This document shows positions 1-9,457 of a stretch of DNA of 15,145 bases, one piece after another. The stretch covers positions 1 to 15,145 of the forward strand of contig JAAAJB010000674.1 of assembly GCA_016098155.1 (NCBI GenBank), written 5' to 3'. Source of the stretch: Actinomortierella ambigua. Lineage: Eukaryota > Mortierellomycota > Mortierellomycetes > Mortierellales > Mortierellaceae. The notes under the pieces were generated by a model, which was not told the origin of the DNA, did not search any database, and saw only the letters and a list, made by a program, of their open reading frames with translations. Every line of letters starts with the position of its first letter. Position 1 is the first letter of the stretch. Position numbers and translations under genes: made by a program.

Positions 1-180
1 GCCTCGACATCGCTCTGTTCGACACCTCGACCATTCTTGTACATCAATCCAAGGTTGTTCTGTGCACCTGGATTCCCTTGGCTGGCTGCCTTGGTGTACC
101 ACTTGACGGCCTCAGCATCGCTCTGTTCGACACCTCGACCAGTGTCGTACATCGTTCCAAGGTTGAACTGTGCTCTTGCG
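1..180 (-). repeat. Tandem Sel1 repeat units, 108-bp period
   Basis: The 22-nt stretch starting at 11 recurs exactly at 119, an offset of 108 bp, which equals one 36-residue Sel1 unit. On the minus strand both copies encode GRGVEQSD preceded by LG-x-MY. Two more divergent Sel1 units lie at about 395-610. Near-identity of the two leftmost units at DNA level suggests recent unit duplication or gene conversion. Confidence 0.85.
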
Positions 181-1680
181 TCCCCTCTTTCTGCCGCCTG
201 AATTTCTGCCATCGCTTTCACTCTGTCTTGATTGGTATCTCGCACATTCATCACGGATCCGAGGCTAGACTCCGTGGCCTCTAGTTGTATTCGCGACATC
301 GTACGAAACAAACTCTTGTCGCCTGGGTCGTGCTTTGCCGATTGCGAAGTACCATGAGAAGCAATGTCAACTCTATCGAGCAGATTCGATGTTCTTTGGT
401 CCGTTGCTCGTGTACGCCACCTTGCCGCTTCAGCGTCGCTCTGCTCTGTACCGCGACCTTCGGCATACATGTCACCAACACGGTCCATGGCATCGACATG
501 ACCATGCTGTGCTGCTCGAAGGAACCAGGCGAAGGCCATTTCGCTGTCCTTTGAGACACCACTGCCACCTGTTTCGTACATCTCTGCAAGAGACACTTGT
601 GCATCAACATCATTGAGCACCGCCTTGCGGCTAAGGCTGAAAAAACTCATCGGTGGCTGGGCGGCTCTCGGTTCTTCGGACACCGAAGATACCAAGGACG
701 AAACATCAAGTATCATGCTTTGCTCGCGTGTGTTTTCAGTCAATGAGCACAGTGATGAGCTGGCGGTGTTCGTACCCTGACGTCCCGATGAGGCATCGTC
801 CACGATGATCACCTCGTGAGCGGCTGGTCGGTCAGATGGGTCTTGCTTCCAACACAGCTCGACCCACCGCTGGTAGTTGGATGGAGTTCCATCTGGTAGC
901 TCCTCACGTCGGCCACCATGAACAGCCTGCGCCACTACAACGTTGTTGCTCATAGTCCTGAAGGGAATAGTACGCATGGCTGCCATTTCCCACATCACCA
1001 TTCCCAACGCGTACATGTCTGACTTGGTGGTGTATCGAGGTCGCTCTGACAGAACCAACTCAGGCGCCAGCCATCGGAACGTGCCTCGCATGACTTCGGT
1101 CGAATGACCACCACTCGTTGTCTTGACCACCGCAAGTCCAAAGTCACAGAGCTTGACCTCCATGTGCCCTGTGAGCAGCACATTGTCGCTCTTGAGATCT
1201 CGATGGACGATGCCTTCGTGATGGATGTAGGCGAGACCATAGGCAATCTCCTGTGCAATGCGACTCTTGACACGCCAGTCAGCGACGCGTGAATCCTCGA
1301 TGGCTTGCTTTAGACTGCCACCCTCGGCAAAGTCCGTGACAAGAGAGATCACGTTGCCTTGACGGTGTACGCCATAAAACTGGATGATATGGCGGTATTG
1401 AAGGTGTTTGAGCAAGCTAATCTCATGTTCGATGGTCTCGACCTGGTCTGTGGTGTGTTGATGGAGCCGAAACTTCTTTATGGCGGCCTTGCGCGTGTTG
1501 TAGCGGCCCTGGAAGACGATGCCGTACATACCAGCACCGATGCACTCTCCTATCTCTAACACGGCCTGGAAAAGAGGGAGCAAAGGTTAGTATTCAGGCC
1601 GAAAGATTGGAGGCGGTATCGGAGGTAGATGAGTGTACCGGTTGGTATATGCATACTTGCGTGGTATTTTTGGAGTTCAT
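1..1680 (-). CDS. TKL-type protein kinase fused to Sel1-like repeats (3' end outside window)
   Basis: Predicted cytosolic Ser/Thr kinase with a C-terminal solenoid that probably mediates protein contacts. Model: exon 1 at 1680-1657 (MNSKNTTQ), intron 1656-1566 (donor GTATGC, branch TACTAAC at 1592-1586, acceptor CAG), exon 2 from 1565 off the left edge. About 529 residues are visible. Motifs seen: glycine loop GxGxxG at residues 18-23, AAIKK with the ATP-binding lysine K38, HRDLK at 129-133 (catalytic D131), DFG at 149-151, APE at 175-177 and the SDMYALG segment. A Ser/Thr-rich linker follows, then Sel1 repeats (A-x-LG-x-MY-x-GRGVEQSD pattern). All key catalytic residues are present, so it should be active. 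The kinase call is firm. The start is less so, because exon 1 encodes only eight residues and is chosen from the splice signals and an upstream in-frame stop. Substrate and pathway cannot be told from the sequence. Confidence 0.88.
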
Positions 1681-1801
1681 TCTGCAGAAAGATGTCCAGA
1701 TGAGGGTGTGTGGATGAGAAAACTGATGAGATGGCAATGAGAGAAGCTGATGGAACGATTCCTTGCTGTTTCTCACTCCTCATTTTTTTTGTGTCCACAA
1801 A

Positions 1802-2298
1802 CAAATAGATGGGACCATGAGCATATCCCTCGTCCGCAAAATTTCTCTGGGGATATTTTCCGTGGTACTAACCACAGCAATGCAGTTGATGTCTATGAGT
1901 CCGTCGACACCGAGTTTTTCAACAGTTCCAGTTCGAAGTTAGGTGTCAACGAGGGTGCCCCGGATCTGCAGTAGCGCGACGCTATCGGGATATGTGCTCA
2001 CTTGGGATGATCATCGTATGAGGATAAGAGTGAAGACGGCTTTCCAGACGAGCGGAGGGTGCGGTTCACCTTGGCTGCTGGAGTGGTATCGGCACCAGCT
2101 CATCATTAGCAGTTCCAGGTCCACACTCATGGCAGGCAGCAGCCTGCGGTGGGGATGCCAGGGACTAATCATCAGTATACGGTGCACGTCCCAAACCCAA
2201 ACGAGGATCAGGATGGCATGTACAAGTCTGGCACACTGCCTATCGGCAACAGCTTTGGTGTTCACTCAATTATTCCACAATATCGCGGCTATCCTTGA
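1802..2298 (+). pseudogene. Possible gene remnant or unspliced exons of unknown function
   Basis: Plus frame 1 reads as protein-like text with strong purine-N-pyrimidine codon bias, but is broken by TAG at 1972, TGA at 2008 and TAG at 2107 before ending at TGA 2296-2298. The longest open piece is 2110-2295, rich in H/Q/N/P and ending in PQYRGYP. Each internal stop is one C-to-T change from a sense codon (CAG, CGA, CAG). Alternatives: exons separated by short introns, since TAG is the usual acceptor in this window; or coding on the opposite strand, because the codon-aligned minus frame is also open from 2265 to 2014. No family is recognised. Confidence 0.25.
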
Positions 2299-2443
2299 AC
2301 TCGGCGAACACGTACATAAATAGCACGATGGAGGCTGTAGCGAGCATGGCAAGGGCAGCGTTCGCTGCATGTTTGAACCATCCTCTATTCTGAAGATAAG
2401 TTGTTATCCCCCTTTGTACCGTTTCCAGCATTGTCAAGCGCAT
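2270..2443 (-). CDS. Possible small single-pass membrane protein (57 codons)
   Basis: A minus ORF from ATG at 2443 to TAA at 2272-2270 sits just beyond the NUP192 polyadenylation signal. The middle is a clear hydrophobic segment of about 20 residues (AALAMLATASIVLFMYVF), followed by a charged tail, FAEFKDSRDIVE. Codon choice over the last 40 codons looks coding-like. The open frame extends upstream to ATG 2530, but that part overlaps the NUP192 3' end and is less coding-like. It could be a genuine tail-anchored or mitochondrial small protein, an exon of something larger, or chance. I do not recognise a family. Confidence 0.22.
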   Translation of the reverse strand: MRLTMLETVQRGITTYLQNRGWFKHAANAALAMLATASIVLFMYVFAEFKDSRDIVE

Positions 2444-2474
2444 TGGAATGTTGCAGTATCTACTAGCAACATTA

Positions 2475-2480
2475 TTTATT
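2475..2480 (-). terminator. Polyadenylation signal AATAAA of NUP192
   Basis: The plus strand TTTATT is AATAAA on the minus strand, about 125 nt beyond the NUP192 stop codon, in an A/T-rich context (AAATAAATAATG). The position is right for a fungal poly(A) signal. No other candidate lies closer to the stop. Confidence 0.55.
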
Positions 2481-2605
2481 TGCAACCATGCCACATCTAT
2501 CGAATGTTGCCGAAGGGATTTCTTGATCATATCTATTCTTTTTTTTTTTGTTTTTATCTTCGGGTCGCAAATTCTCTACTACTAGCTATAGCTCTTCCCA
2601 TCCCA

Positions 2606-5600
2606 TCAGGCATGCGAGATCCGAGTCTCGGCAAAATGTCGCAGCACCGGGATCATATGCTCCCTCAATCCCCTAATCTGCGCATAGAGCTGCGCGCCCA
2701 TCTGCTGTTCTCGCTTCGTCTCGGGCAGATTCTCAAATCGACACAGCATGCTCTCGACCGAGCTCAACATCCGCAACAGATCCGCACACAGTTCGCCCTG
2801 GATATCCCGTCGCGTCGTCGAGTGCAGGTCCGGGTGATACAGGTACAGCGCCAGCTGCGTCGTCATCATCACCAGCGCATCCTCCAGCAACGACAGCATC
2901 CTCGCCGACGAACCAGACGACGTCGACAGCGTCGCAAACGCAGACTCGGTCGCGCCATTGGAAACTGTTGCCTTGTTGTTGTTGTTGCCCGATGATGATG
3001 ACCATGATGGCGATGTTGAAGAGGAGGATGAAGAAGACGACCCGCCAATCTTGCTAGTGGTCGAAGGTCCTGCATTTGCTCCTGCCGTGCTGGAGGTCGA
3101 GGACGACACCACCGCTGCTGCTGGTTTGCCACCATTGGCCATAGACGTTCCCGTGGCACCAGCTCCCTTGACGATCGACAAAGGTGTCGTCATGTTGTTC
3201 GCCGTGATGGACGAAAGGAACGACTTGAGATCCATGCCCTTATCCCCTGTTGCGCCACCGGCCATGGCCTTTGTCGTCAGTCCCGATCCGGCGCCACCAT
3301 TCTTCTGGCCGTTCACGCCATCATTCTTGTTGCCTTGACCATCATCGTCATTATCGTTCGCCGCCGTGTCCTTGAACAATCCGGCACGCCCGCCAGCCTT
3401 CCCCTCGAGTCGAGCCTCCCACTCCTTCAACGACGTGGTCGCGTACTGGATCAGATCAAACAGCGTGCCGATCGATGCCGGCTCATAGACGGCCGTGTTG
3501 ACGGAGGGGGCCATGGTGACCCGGTCGTAGGGCCACTCAATCCGGGTCTTGGTCAGAATCACGCCTGGCTTGGTCCAGGTCAGCATCGCCGACAAGACAT
3601 TGCGCACAATCGCCGCCAACTTGCCCTCAATCTTGGTCACCAGCGCCGACGGCTGCTCGCCCGCCACAGTCGTGGCCATCATCTTGACCTCGTCCTCCTG
3701 ACCCGTGTACTTGTCGCGCTCCGAACGGGCCATGGGCAGGATCACCGACGTGAGATACGCTGGGTGCGTGAAGAAGTACACGTTGTGCTGCAGGATAAAC
3801 AGCGTGCGATCGATAAACGCCCGCAACAGGTCCCCACCGCCCAGGCTGGTCAACCGACCATCGTGCTTCGACAGCTCGTAGAAGAGCATCGTCACCCTTT
3901 CAATCTCCTCCAACTTGGCCGTCGTCAACGGTCCCTCGATCGACGAATCCAAGCCGGCATTGAACTGGCTGCCATAGAACTGGATCAGTCCAATCAGCGA
4001 CTGCAACAACGAATCGGACGTGCTGCCCATCGCGCGGACAAGTCGCGTCAGGATCGCTAGGAATACGCACCAGGCCTGGTGCCAGTCGCCACGATCGCCA
4101 TGTGCCTCATGAATCGGTCGGATCGCGCCTCGCTGCAGCTGTGGCGTCAGGCCATTGTGCATCAGCATCGACACGAATCCGGCATCCACCAAGTGTTCCG
4201 CCACCTCCGTGATGTTGGCCAGCGCCAGCAACAGGTTCAAGCAACCTTCAAAGAAAATGGGCCGCTCCTGGAAGGGCATCGCCAGGCACTTGTTGCAGAT
4301 CTGGATGAGTAACCGGAACACATCCCCTTCGACCAAGGCCGGAATCCACAGGCTTGGGTACGGGTTCCAGACTGGATGGCACAGCTGCTCCATCAGGGAC
4401 ATGATAATGAGAATATCGCCAGAATGGTCCTGCACGCCACGGCTGTGTCGTTCCACCAACAGATTCAGGCACTTGCAGACCAAAGGAAGAAGTGAGATGG
4501 TCGAGTGCCGAATGGTCTCCATATCGGAGGGATCTACTCTCCTGATCACGTCCTTGTCGTGAAGGCTGCGGTAGCAGAAGAGCAACGTCAGGAACAAGGG
4601 ACGGTAACTGTCCGCCCCCTCGACAGGCTGCAGGATCGATCCCACCACATCCATATCGGCACTTTGAACCAGCTTGCGCAACAACGTCAACACCTCGGGG
4701 AAGTGGTCTGCGGCATTGGCCTTGGCGGATGGCTTGTCCAGAGACGACTTCTCGATCACCGACAACAACAGCATGCAGCAGTCGTGGCGTGCTACCCGGA
4801 GGACCGAGCTACCCTCTGTATCCTCAGCAATGTGGTTGAGCAACGACAAGATAAAGTTGTAGTAGGAAGTCTCCGAGCCTCCCTTGCCCTTGCCCTTGAT
4901 GGATCCTCCCCAGAGCGCAAGGCCAAGAATGTCCGTTGCAATCTCCACAAAGAACCGCCAGGCCGATAACCGCTGCATCTCCGACTGAACGATCGACCAG
5001 TTCAAGTTGACATGGAACAGACGCCGGACAAACAGATGGTCCTCCTCGAGATCGCCCCATGCCATCTTAAAGTGTGCCCGCTCAAGATCCAACATGTACG
5101 ACTCGCCGGGCAAGTGATCCAGATCGTAAATCTCGTCCCATCGCTCGACTGCCAGGTTCAGGTACTGGAAGGGCTGCTTCATGGTTCGGGTCATTTCCTT
5201 GAGTTGCCTGTGCTCCTCAGGTCGGTAGTGAATCTTGGGGATCACATCGTTCCAGGCAATAAACCACTTGGCATCTGCAGCTTGCTGGATAAACTTTTGG
5301 AGGCCCGCAGGGAGCGCGTTGAGAATGCTGCCGCCTTCCTGCGTTTTGGCGTAGGTGTTGTAGTGGATGGCATAGCCAAATATCCGCAAGGCATAGGCTT
5401 TGGCGGACTGACTGGCGTTGACACCAAGAACGTGCTCGACTTGCGCTGCTGCCGGGCTTTCATGCTGGTCAGACATGGCCATGGTATCGGGTTCAACGCT
5501 GACCTCGGGCATCGAGACAAGTTCGCCAAGGTTCGCCCAAAAGTTGTCGTCCTTTTGCAGTGTCTTGATCAAAAGGTCGTGATCTTTGGCATTCTTCCAC

Positions 5601-8600
5601 AGTATTTCCAGAAAGTGGACGACCTGAGGAAGAATAGGTGGTTCCGTGAGAAGAGTCTGCTTGTGGTTCTTCAGGATGTCGAGCGCCTGTACTGCCACGG
5701 ACGAATCCTTGATTTCTGTCTCCTTGTCGTCCAGCATGCCAGTGATAGGGTTGAACCGGTGATTCGAGAGGAAGAGTGTTGCCAATCCAGGTTGGGTGGT
5801 CAGGGTAATGGTGAAAAAGCTCCACAGTGCCAACCGGTACTCGACAGGCTGAGAATCGTCGCCAATGCGGTTGATTAGGGTCGAGATGAGCGCGCGCGAT
5901 TGGTCTGTGGTACCGAGATATCCGACAAATGCCACACGGTACTCCCATGAGGAAGAGAGCGCACACAACAAGGTAAGGATATCGATCGAGTTGCGGGCGG
6001 CGATAGGTCCACACGAAAAATCTGAGTACGACGCCAGGACTTGGATCAGCGACTGATTTGAAGCGCCAGTGGTCCGCTCGACAAGATGCATCTCCAGTGA
6101 GGAAGCCTTGCCGCCAGCAATCTTGCGCCGCCGAAGGAGCGACTTTGTAAGCACCAACGCCTCGCTCACCATCGCCCACACATCGCTCAGCTCGGCGACA
6201 CGGACAAATTTGGAGAAGAAGGTTGCCAGTTCGTTGCCGCTTCCCACGACCGAAAGAAGGGGTCCTGCAAGGTGCCGTCCTCCCTCATAAAGAAAGCTGT
6301 TGTAGAGGAAGTTTTGGAGGAATTTGATGCCATTCTCGCCGTTCTGGAATCCACCATAGGATGAGCCGTCGGTCAGCGGTTTGTCGTTGATCAGGATGTT
6401 GAAGAGAACGAGCGCCCTGTGTCCAATCATGAAGCGATCCCGAATGCTCTGAAACTGCCAGTTCTCGTAGGTCGCAAAGATCTTGTTTTGAATATAAGCT
6501 ACGCAAGGGTGAAGCACCTCCACCTTGAGGCGGCGGAGCTCTGGCGAGTCCCACAGCTCGCGATGCTCCGCGTTGATGGCGAGGGCATTGACGAGTGCCA
6601 GGAATGCGAGGGTGACGGGGTAACGACCCTGTACGCGTTCCGTATCGGCGAGAATGGTCTCCACGCGACCGGTCGTCTGAACTTGTGATGCGCCCGTGAA
6701 CTGCAGATTTGTAGTGACAACCGAGGGGAAAAATGCCGATTGCTGTACAAACAGCCAAATGTCTTCTGAGAATGACTGACAAAGTGCTGTCATGCACGAC
6801 AAGCACGAAGCAATGAGGTCCAGAGATCTTGGCTGTACCGAATAGCTCTTGTCCAGAACGCCAAACAAGGTCCTAATGAACGGCTCGCCCCACTTGTTAT
6901 AGATGGCAATGAGGTCGTTGGAGGTGCGGCTGTGGCGGAACATTGCCTCGTAGAGCTCCATCGTAGCTACGTAGTTGGCCACCTCGGAAGAGGGCAGCGC
7001 TTGGATCTCGGCCTCTTCAAGTTGTTCAAACGAGAGTAAGACTTTGAAGAGCAGCCGCCATCCAGACTCGTGGTGCGCCCACTGGACTATTTGTGTTGTG
7101 TTTTGTTGTGAGACTGGATAGCCGATGGTGCCTGGTGGGATGATGGTGATGGGTCGACCGCTAGCTGTCCCTGCCGGAATATCCTTGATGGCGCGCAAAA
7201 ACGTCTTTCCAGTCTCCAGTTCAACGTCCACCTCGACAGCCTTTGAGTTGTGTGAACAGATATGGGTGAAAGACGGCATCTGGCCGAAAAATTTGAGAAC
7301 CTTGGAAGATGACTCTCTGCCTCCCGTCGCAAGGGCCGTCAAGAGTTTCACCAGTGGGCCAAATGAGACAGGGAATCGGCCACGAGCAATCTGCAGTGCT
7401 CCCATCACACCCTGACCAAGCTGTGATTCCTCCTTCCAGACAAGGTCGCAGAGTTCCGGTTGATACTGCAAGATCTTTGAGATTGTGTTCATCAAGCCTT
7501 CGTCAAAGTCCTTGATTGTATTGGCAGGGTAGTCGACCAACGCGTTCTCGACAAATCCAAAGAGTAGCCGCTTGTAGATTGTTGAGTAGCGCGAGCTACT
7601 GCTGAACATCTCGTTGTCGAGTGCTGTGCTGAGATATTGGAAAACGGCGAGTTTCTCCATCGAAATGAAAGCGAACTGGGAGGCAAGGCTTCGGGTGGTG
7701 TGAATTTCCTGTTTTGTTACTACATTCGACTCTTCATCCAAGACAGCCTTGGTGGAGAGGATGCTCGACCACGCCAACAAGAAGGGTCCTAGTTCCCTTT
7801 CCCGCTCCATTGTCTCCAGCGATGTGTTGATGGCCTTGATCTGGTCGGGCGACTGGGAGATGTGTCGGCGATCGCCGGTGCTCGCCCAGGCAGCTGTGGG
7901 TATGTTCTCGAGATCCAATGTGGCAAGTGATGCCAAGACGCAGAGCAGCTTGACGTCCTCCCATGCCGCGGCGTTTTCCTGCTTGAACCGTCCGAGATAG
8001 GGCTGTCTAGTGCCAAATTCTGTCTCAAACATGACATCCAGGATAGCCGACGCCTTTGACGATGCGCTTTGACCAGTGGCAAGGATGGCAACAATGACGG
8101 TCTCGAGCAGCGAGTACTGTTCGGTGAGAGATTGGCCGATCCAGAGGTCCAAGCGCAATGGGTCCACTGAAAACTGTGCTGGTGCCTGGGCGGTTGCTGC
8201 TGTCCGCCACTGTTTGACAAGGCGGGATAGGTGGGCTGGCTGTGAGCTGAAAACACGGAATGCCGGGAATCCTTGGGCTGGATCGTGAGGGTGGTCGATG
8301 ACAGTGCGTTTGATCAACAGGCCAAGCAAGGCAATGACGGACGAGCGCTCCTTCCAGTAGCGGTTGGTTGCGTTGATCAGCTGCTCCTCGACGCGATCGG
8401 CGTCAATGACTTCTTCCTGCGACAATTGTTCGACTACATCCAGTGCCTGCAGCTCGTCCAGGTCCACCAAACCACTCAGCCGTGTTGCAAGCTTGACTTC
8501 GGGATCGGTGAACTTTGCTCCACCATGCTTCTTTGTCTGCTTGGTCATTGTCGACCGCGATGCCGCCGAAGGCTTCTTGAAAGCGTCGAGACATTCCAAG

Positions 8601-8842
8601 ATGGCGGGTGCCTTGTCATTGACCAACTTTTGAAGGGTTGCTGCGTCCACGATGCCAGTCGAGTCTCCTGCGGTCAGTGTGGTGTACAGTTCAAGGTACG
8701 TGCTAGTTTTCATGACGTGAACAGGAAAAAAAAAGTGGTGTGAGTGTCACAAAGCTCTAGGTAGGCACAGTATATCTCGGTGGCATCAAGATATGCCTTA
8801 CCTGCCATATCGGCGCTGCTGATCCGTGTTTGTACCTGCCAT
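2606..8842 (-). CDS. NUP192: Nucleoporin Nup192/Nup205, inner-ring scaffold of the nuclear pore complex
   Basis: Large alpha-helical scaffold nucleoporin of the Nup192/Nup205/Nup186 family; in the family it binds Nic96/Nup93 and Nup53 in the inner ring. The continuous frame from 8713 to TGA 2608-2606 gives 2035 aa, close to human NUP205 and longer than yeast Nup192. A conserved-looking N-terminal segment (SMEKLAVFQYLSTALDNEMF) lies near residue 360. Residues about 1778-1945 are a low-complexity S/G/N/T/A insert before a helical C-terminus. I prefer a two-exon model: ATG at 8842, exon 1 8842-8802, intron 8801-8703 (99 nt, donor CAG|GTAAGG, T-rich tract, acceptor CTAG), then exon 2 8702-2606, giving 2045 aa starting MAGTNTDQQRRYGS. 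The frame is kept across the splice. The alternative start is the ATG at 8713 (MKTSTYLEL). Identity is firm; the first exon is moderately supported. Confidence 0.88.
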
Positions 8843-9128
8843 GGGCTACAGGCTCTTTTTTAGCGTATGGCGTTTGAGACGGGGAACAGGTTACACTCGG
8901 TCTATTGCTCTGAATACGGGCTGTCGATGAGGCCCCAATGGAACGAAGACATGGGGAGAACAGAGTCAGCTTAATGACCCCCCTCTTTGATGAGCACTGT
9001 TATTGATGCCTGATGGAAATGGGTCTGAACTTGCCTATTTGCTTGAAGAGTACACGTTGAAACACAACGCATGTGCAGAAGGGGGAATGGAGGGCACGCA
9101 AGACACAGCAGGTGTAAATGGAACGAGT

Positions 9129-9200
9129 GAGAGAAAGGGTGATGGAGGGGGGGGGGAGTAGAAAGAGGATGAAGAGAGGATGGAGAGAGAGACCGAAGAA
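9129..9200 (+). repeat. Purine-rich tract with G10 run
   Basis: Nearly all bases are A or G on the plus strand over about 70 nt, including GGGGGGGGGG at 9147-9156 and GAGAGAGAGA near 9190. Such homopurine-homopyrimidine tracts can adopt triplex structures and often mark nucleosome-poor promoters; that function is inference here. Confidence 0.6.
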
Positions 9201-9250
9201 AAAAGATGAACAACAAAGTTGGTAGTGATGCCCAACAACAACAACGTGCG

Positions 9251-9256
9251 ACGCGT
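9251..9256 (+). promoter_or_regulatory. ACGCGT (MluI cell-cycle box-like) upstream of XRCC2
   Basis: ACGCGT lies about 200 bp upstream of the XRCC2 ATG. In yeasts this hexamer is the MBF site that drives G1/S expression of many DNA replication and repair genes. The same hexamer also occurs inside coding sequence at 1007, 1285 and near 6633, so a chance occurrence is quite possible. Confidence 0.25.
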
Positions 9257-9368
9257 GCCTAAATGCGACGGTTCCTCGTTTCGTTTGTTTATGTGCAAAG
9301 GCGGCTTCGTGACTTGTTCCCGTTCTCCATTTTTTTTGTTCGCGGCAGGGTGGGTGGCTACCAAAAAG

Positions 9369-9407
9369 TGAGTGTGCGTGTGTCAACATGTGTCTGTGTG
9401 TGTGTGT
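9369..9407 (+). repeat. GT-rich microsatellite
   Basis: Imperfect (GT)n with interruptions (GTGAGTGTGCGTGTGTC, then TGTCTGTGTGTGTGTGT). It lies 50-90 nt upstream of the XRCC2 start codon, in its likely 5' UTR or core promoter. Confidence 0.6.
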
Positions 9408-9457
9408 CCATCAAACAAACAGTTTCCTCTTCCATCTTTTGTCTTCAATGCCTCCTA

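Larger units (their letters stand above)
1681..2605. other. Intergenic stretch between the kinase gene and NUP192
   Basis: No intact gene can be supported over this roughly 900-bp stretch. It contains the NUP192 3' UTR and polyadenylation signal near 2475, a short minus-strand ORF with a hydrophobic segment (2270-2443), and coding-like but interrupted text at 1802-2298. The 5' flank and promoter of the kinase gene must lie just above 1680. A T-run on the plus strand at 1783-1790 is an A-run on the kinase strand. Confidence 0.6.
8843..9457. promoter_or_regulatory. Divergent promoter region between NUP192 and XRCC2
   Basis: 615 bp separate the preferred start codons of the two divergent genes, so both promoters and 5' UTRs must lie here. 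It holds a purine-rich plus strand from about 9129 to 9200 with a 10-nt G-run at 9147-9156, a GT/TG-rich tract at 9369-9407 and an ACGCGT hexamer at 9251-9256. No clear TATA box or protein-coding frame was seen. The open plus frame starting at 9263 is GT-repeat and pyrimidine sequence, probably 5' UTR of XRCC2. Confidence 0.6.

Noticed and set aside
11..140. CRISPR-like direct repeats
   Set aside because: The 108-bp period equals 36 codons of an in-frame Sel1 unit, and the intervening sequence is itself similar protein repeat, not unique spacer.
1..600. Bacterial origin for the Sel1-repeat segment
   Set aside because: Sel1 repeats are common in bacteria, but here they continue in frame from a eukaryotic TKL kinase with a spliceosomal intron, and kinase-Sel1 fusions are known in fungi.
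5012..5878. 288-codon plus-strand open frame
   Set aside because: It lies entirely antisense to NUP192 and is explained as a shadow of a long GC-balanced coding exon. The same holds for the open frames at 2369-2995, 3335-4060 and other antisense frames across 2606-8700.
9263..9457. Upstream in-frame ATG extending XRCC2 by 65 residues
   Set aside because: The added residues come from GT-repeat and pyrimidine-rich sequence, giving VRVSTCVCVCV-type text with no resemblance to XRCC2 N-termini. The ATG at 9458 gives the expected length before the ESG motif.
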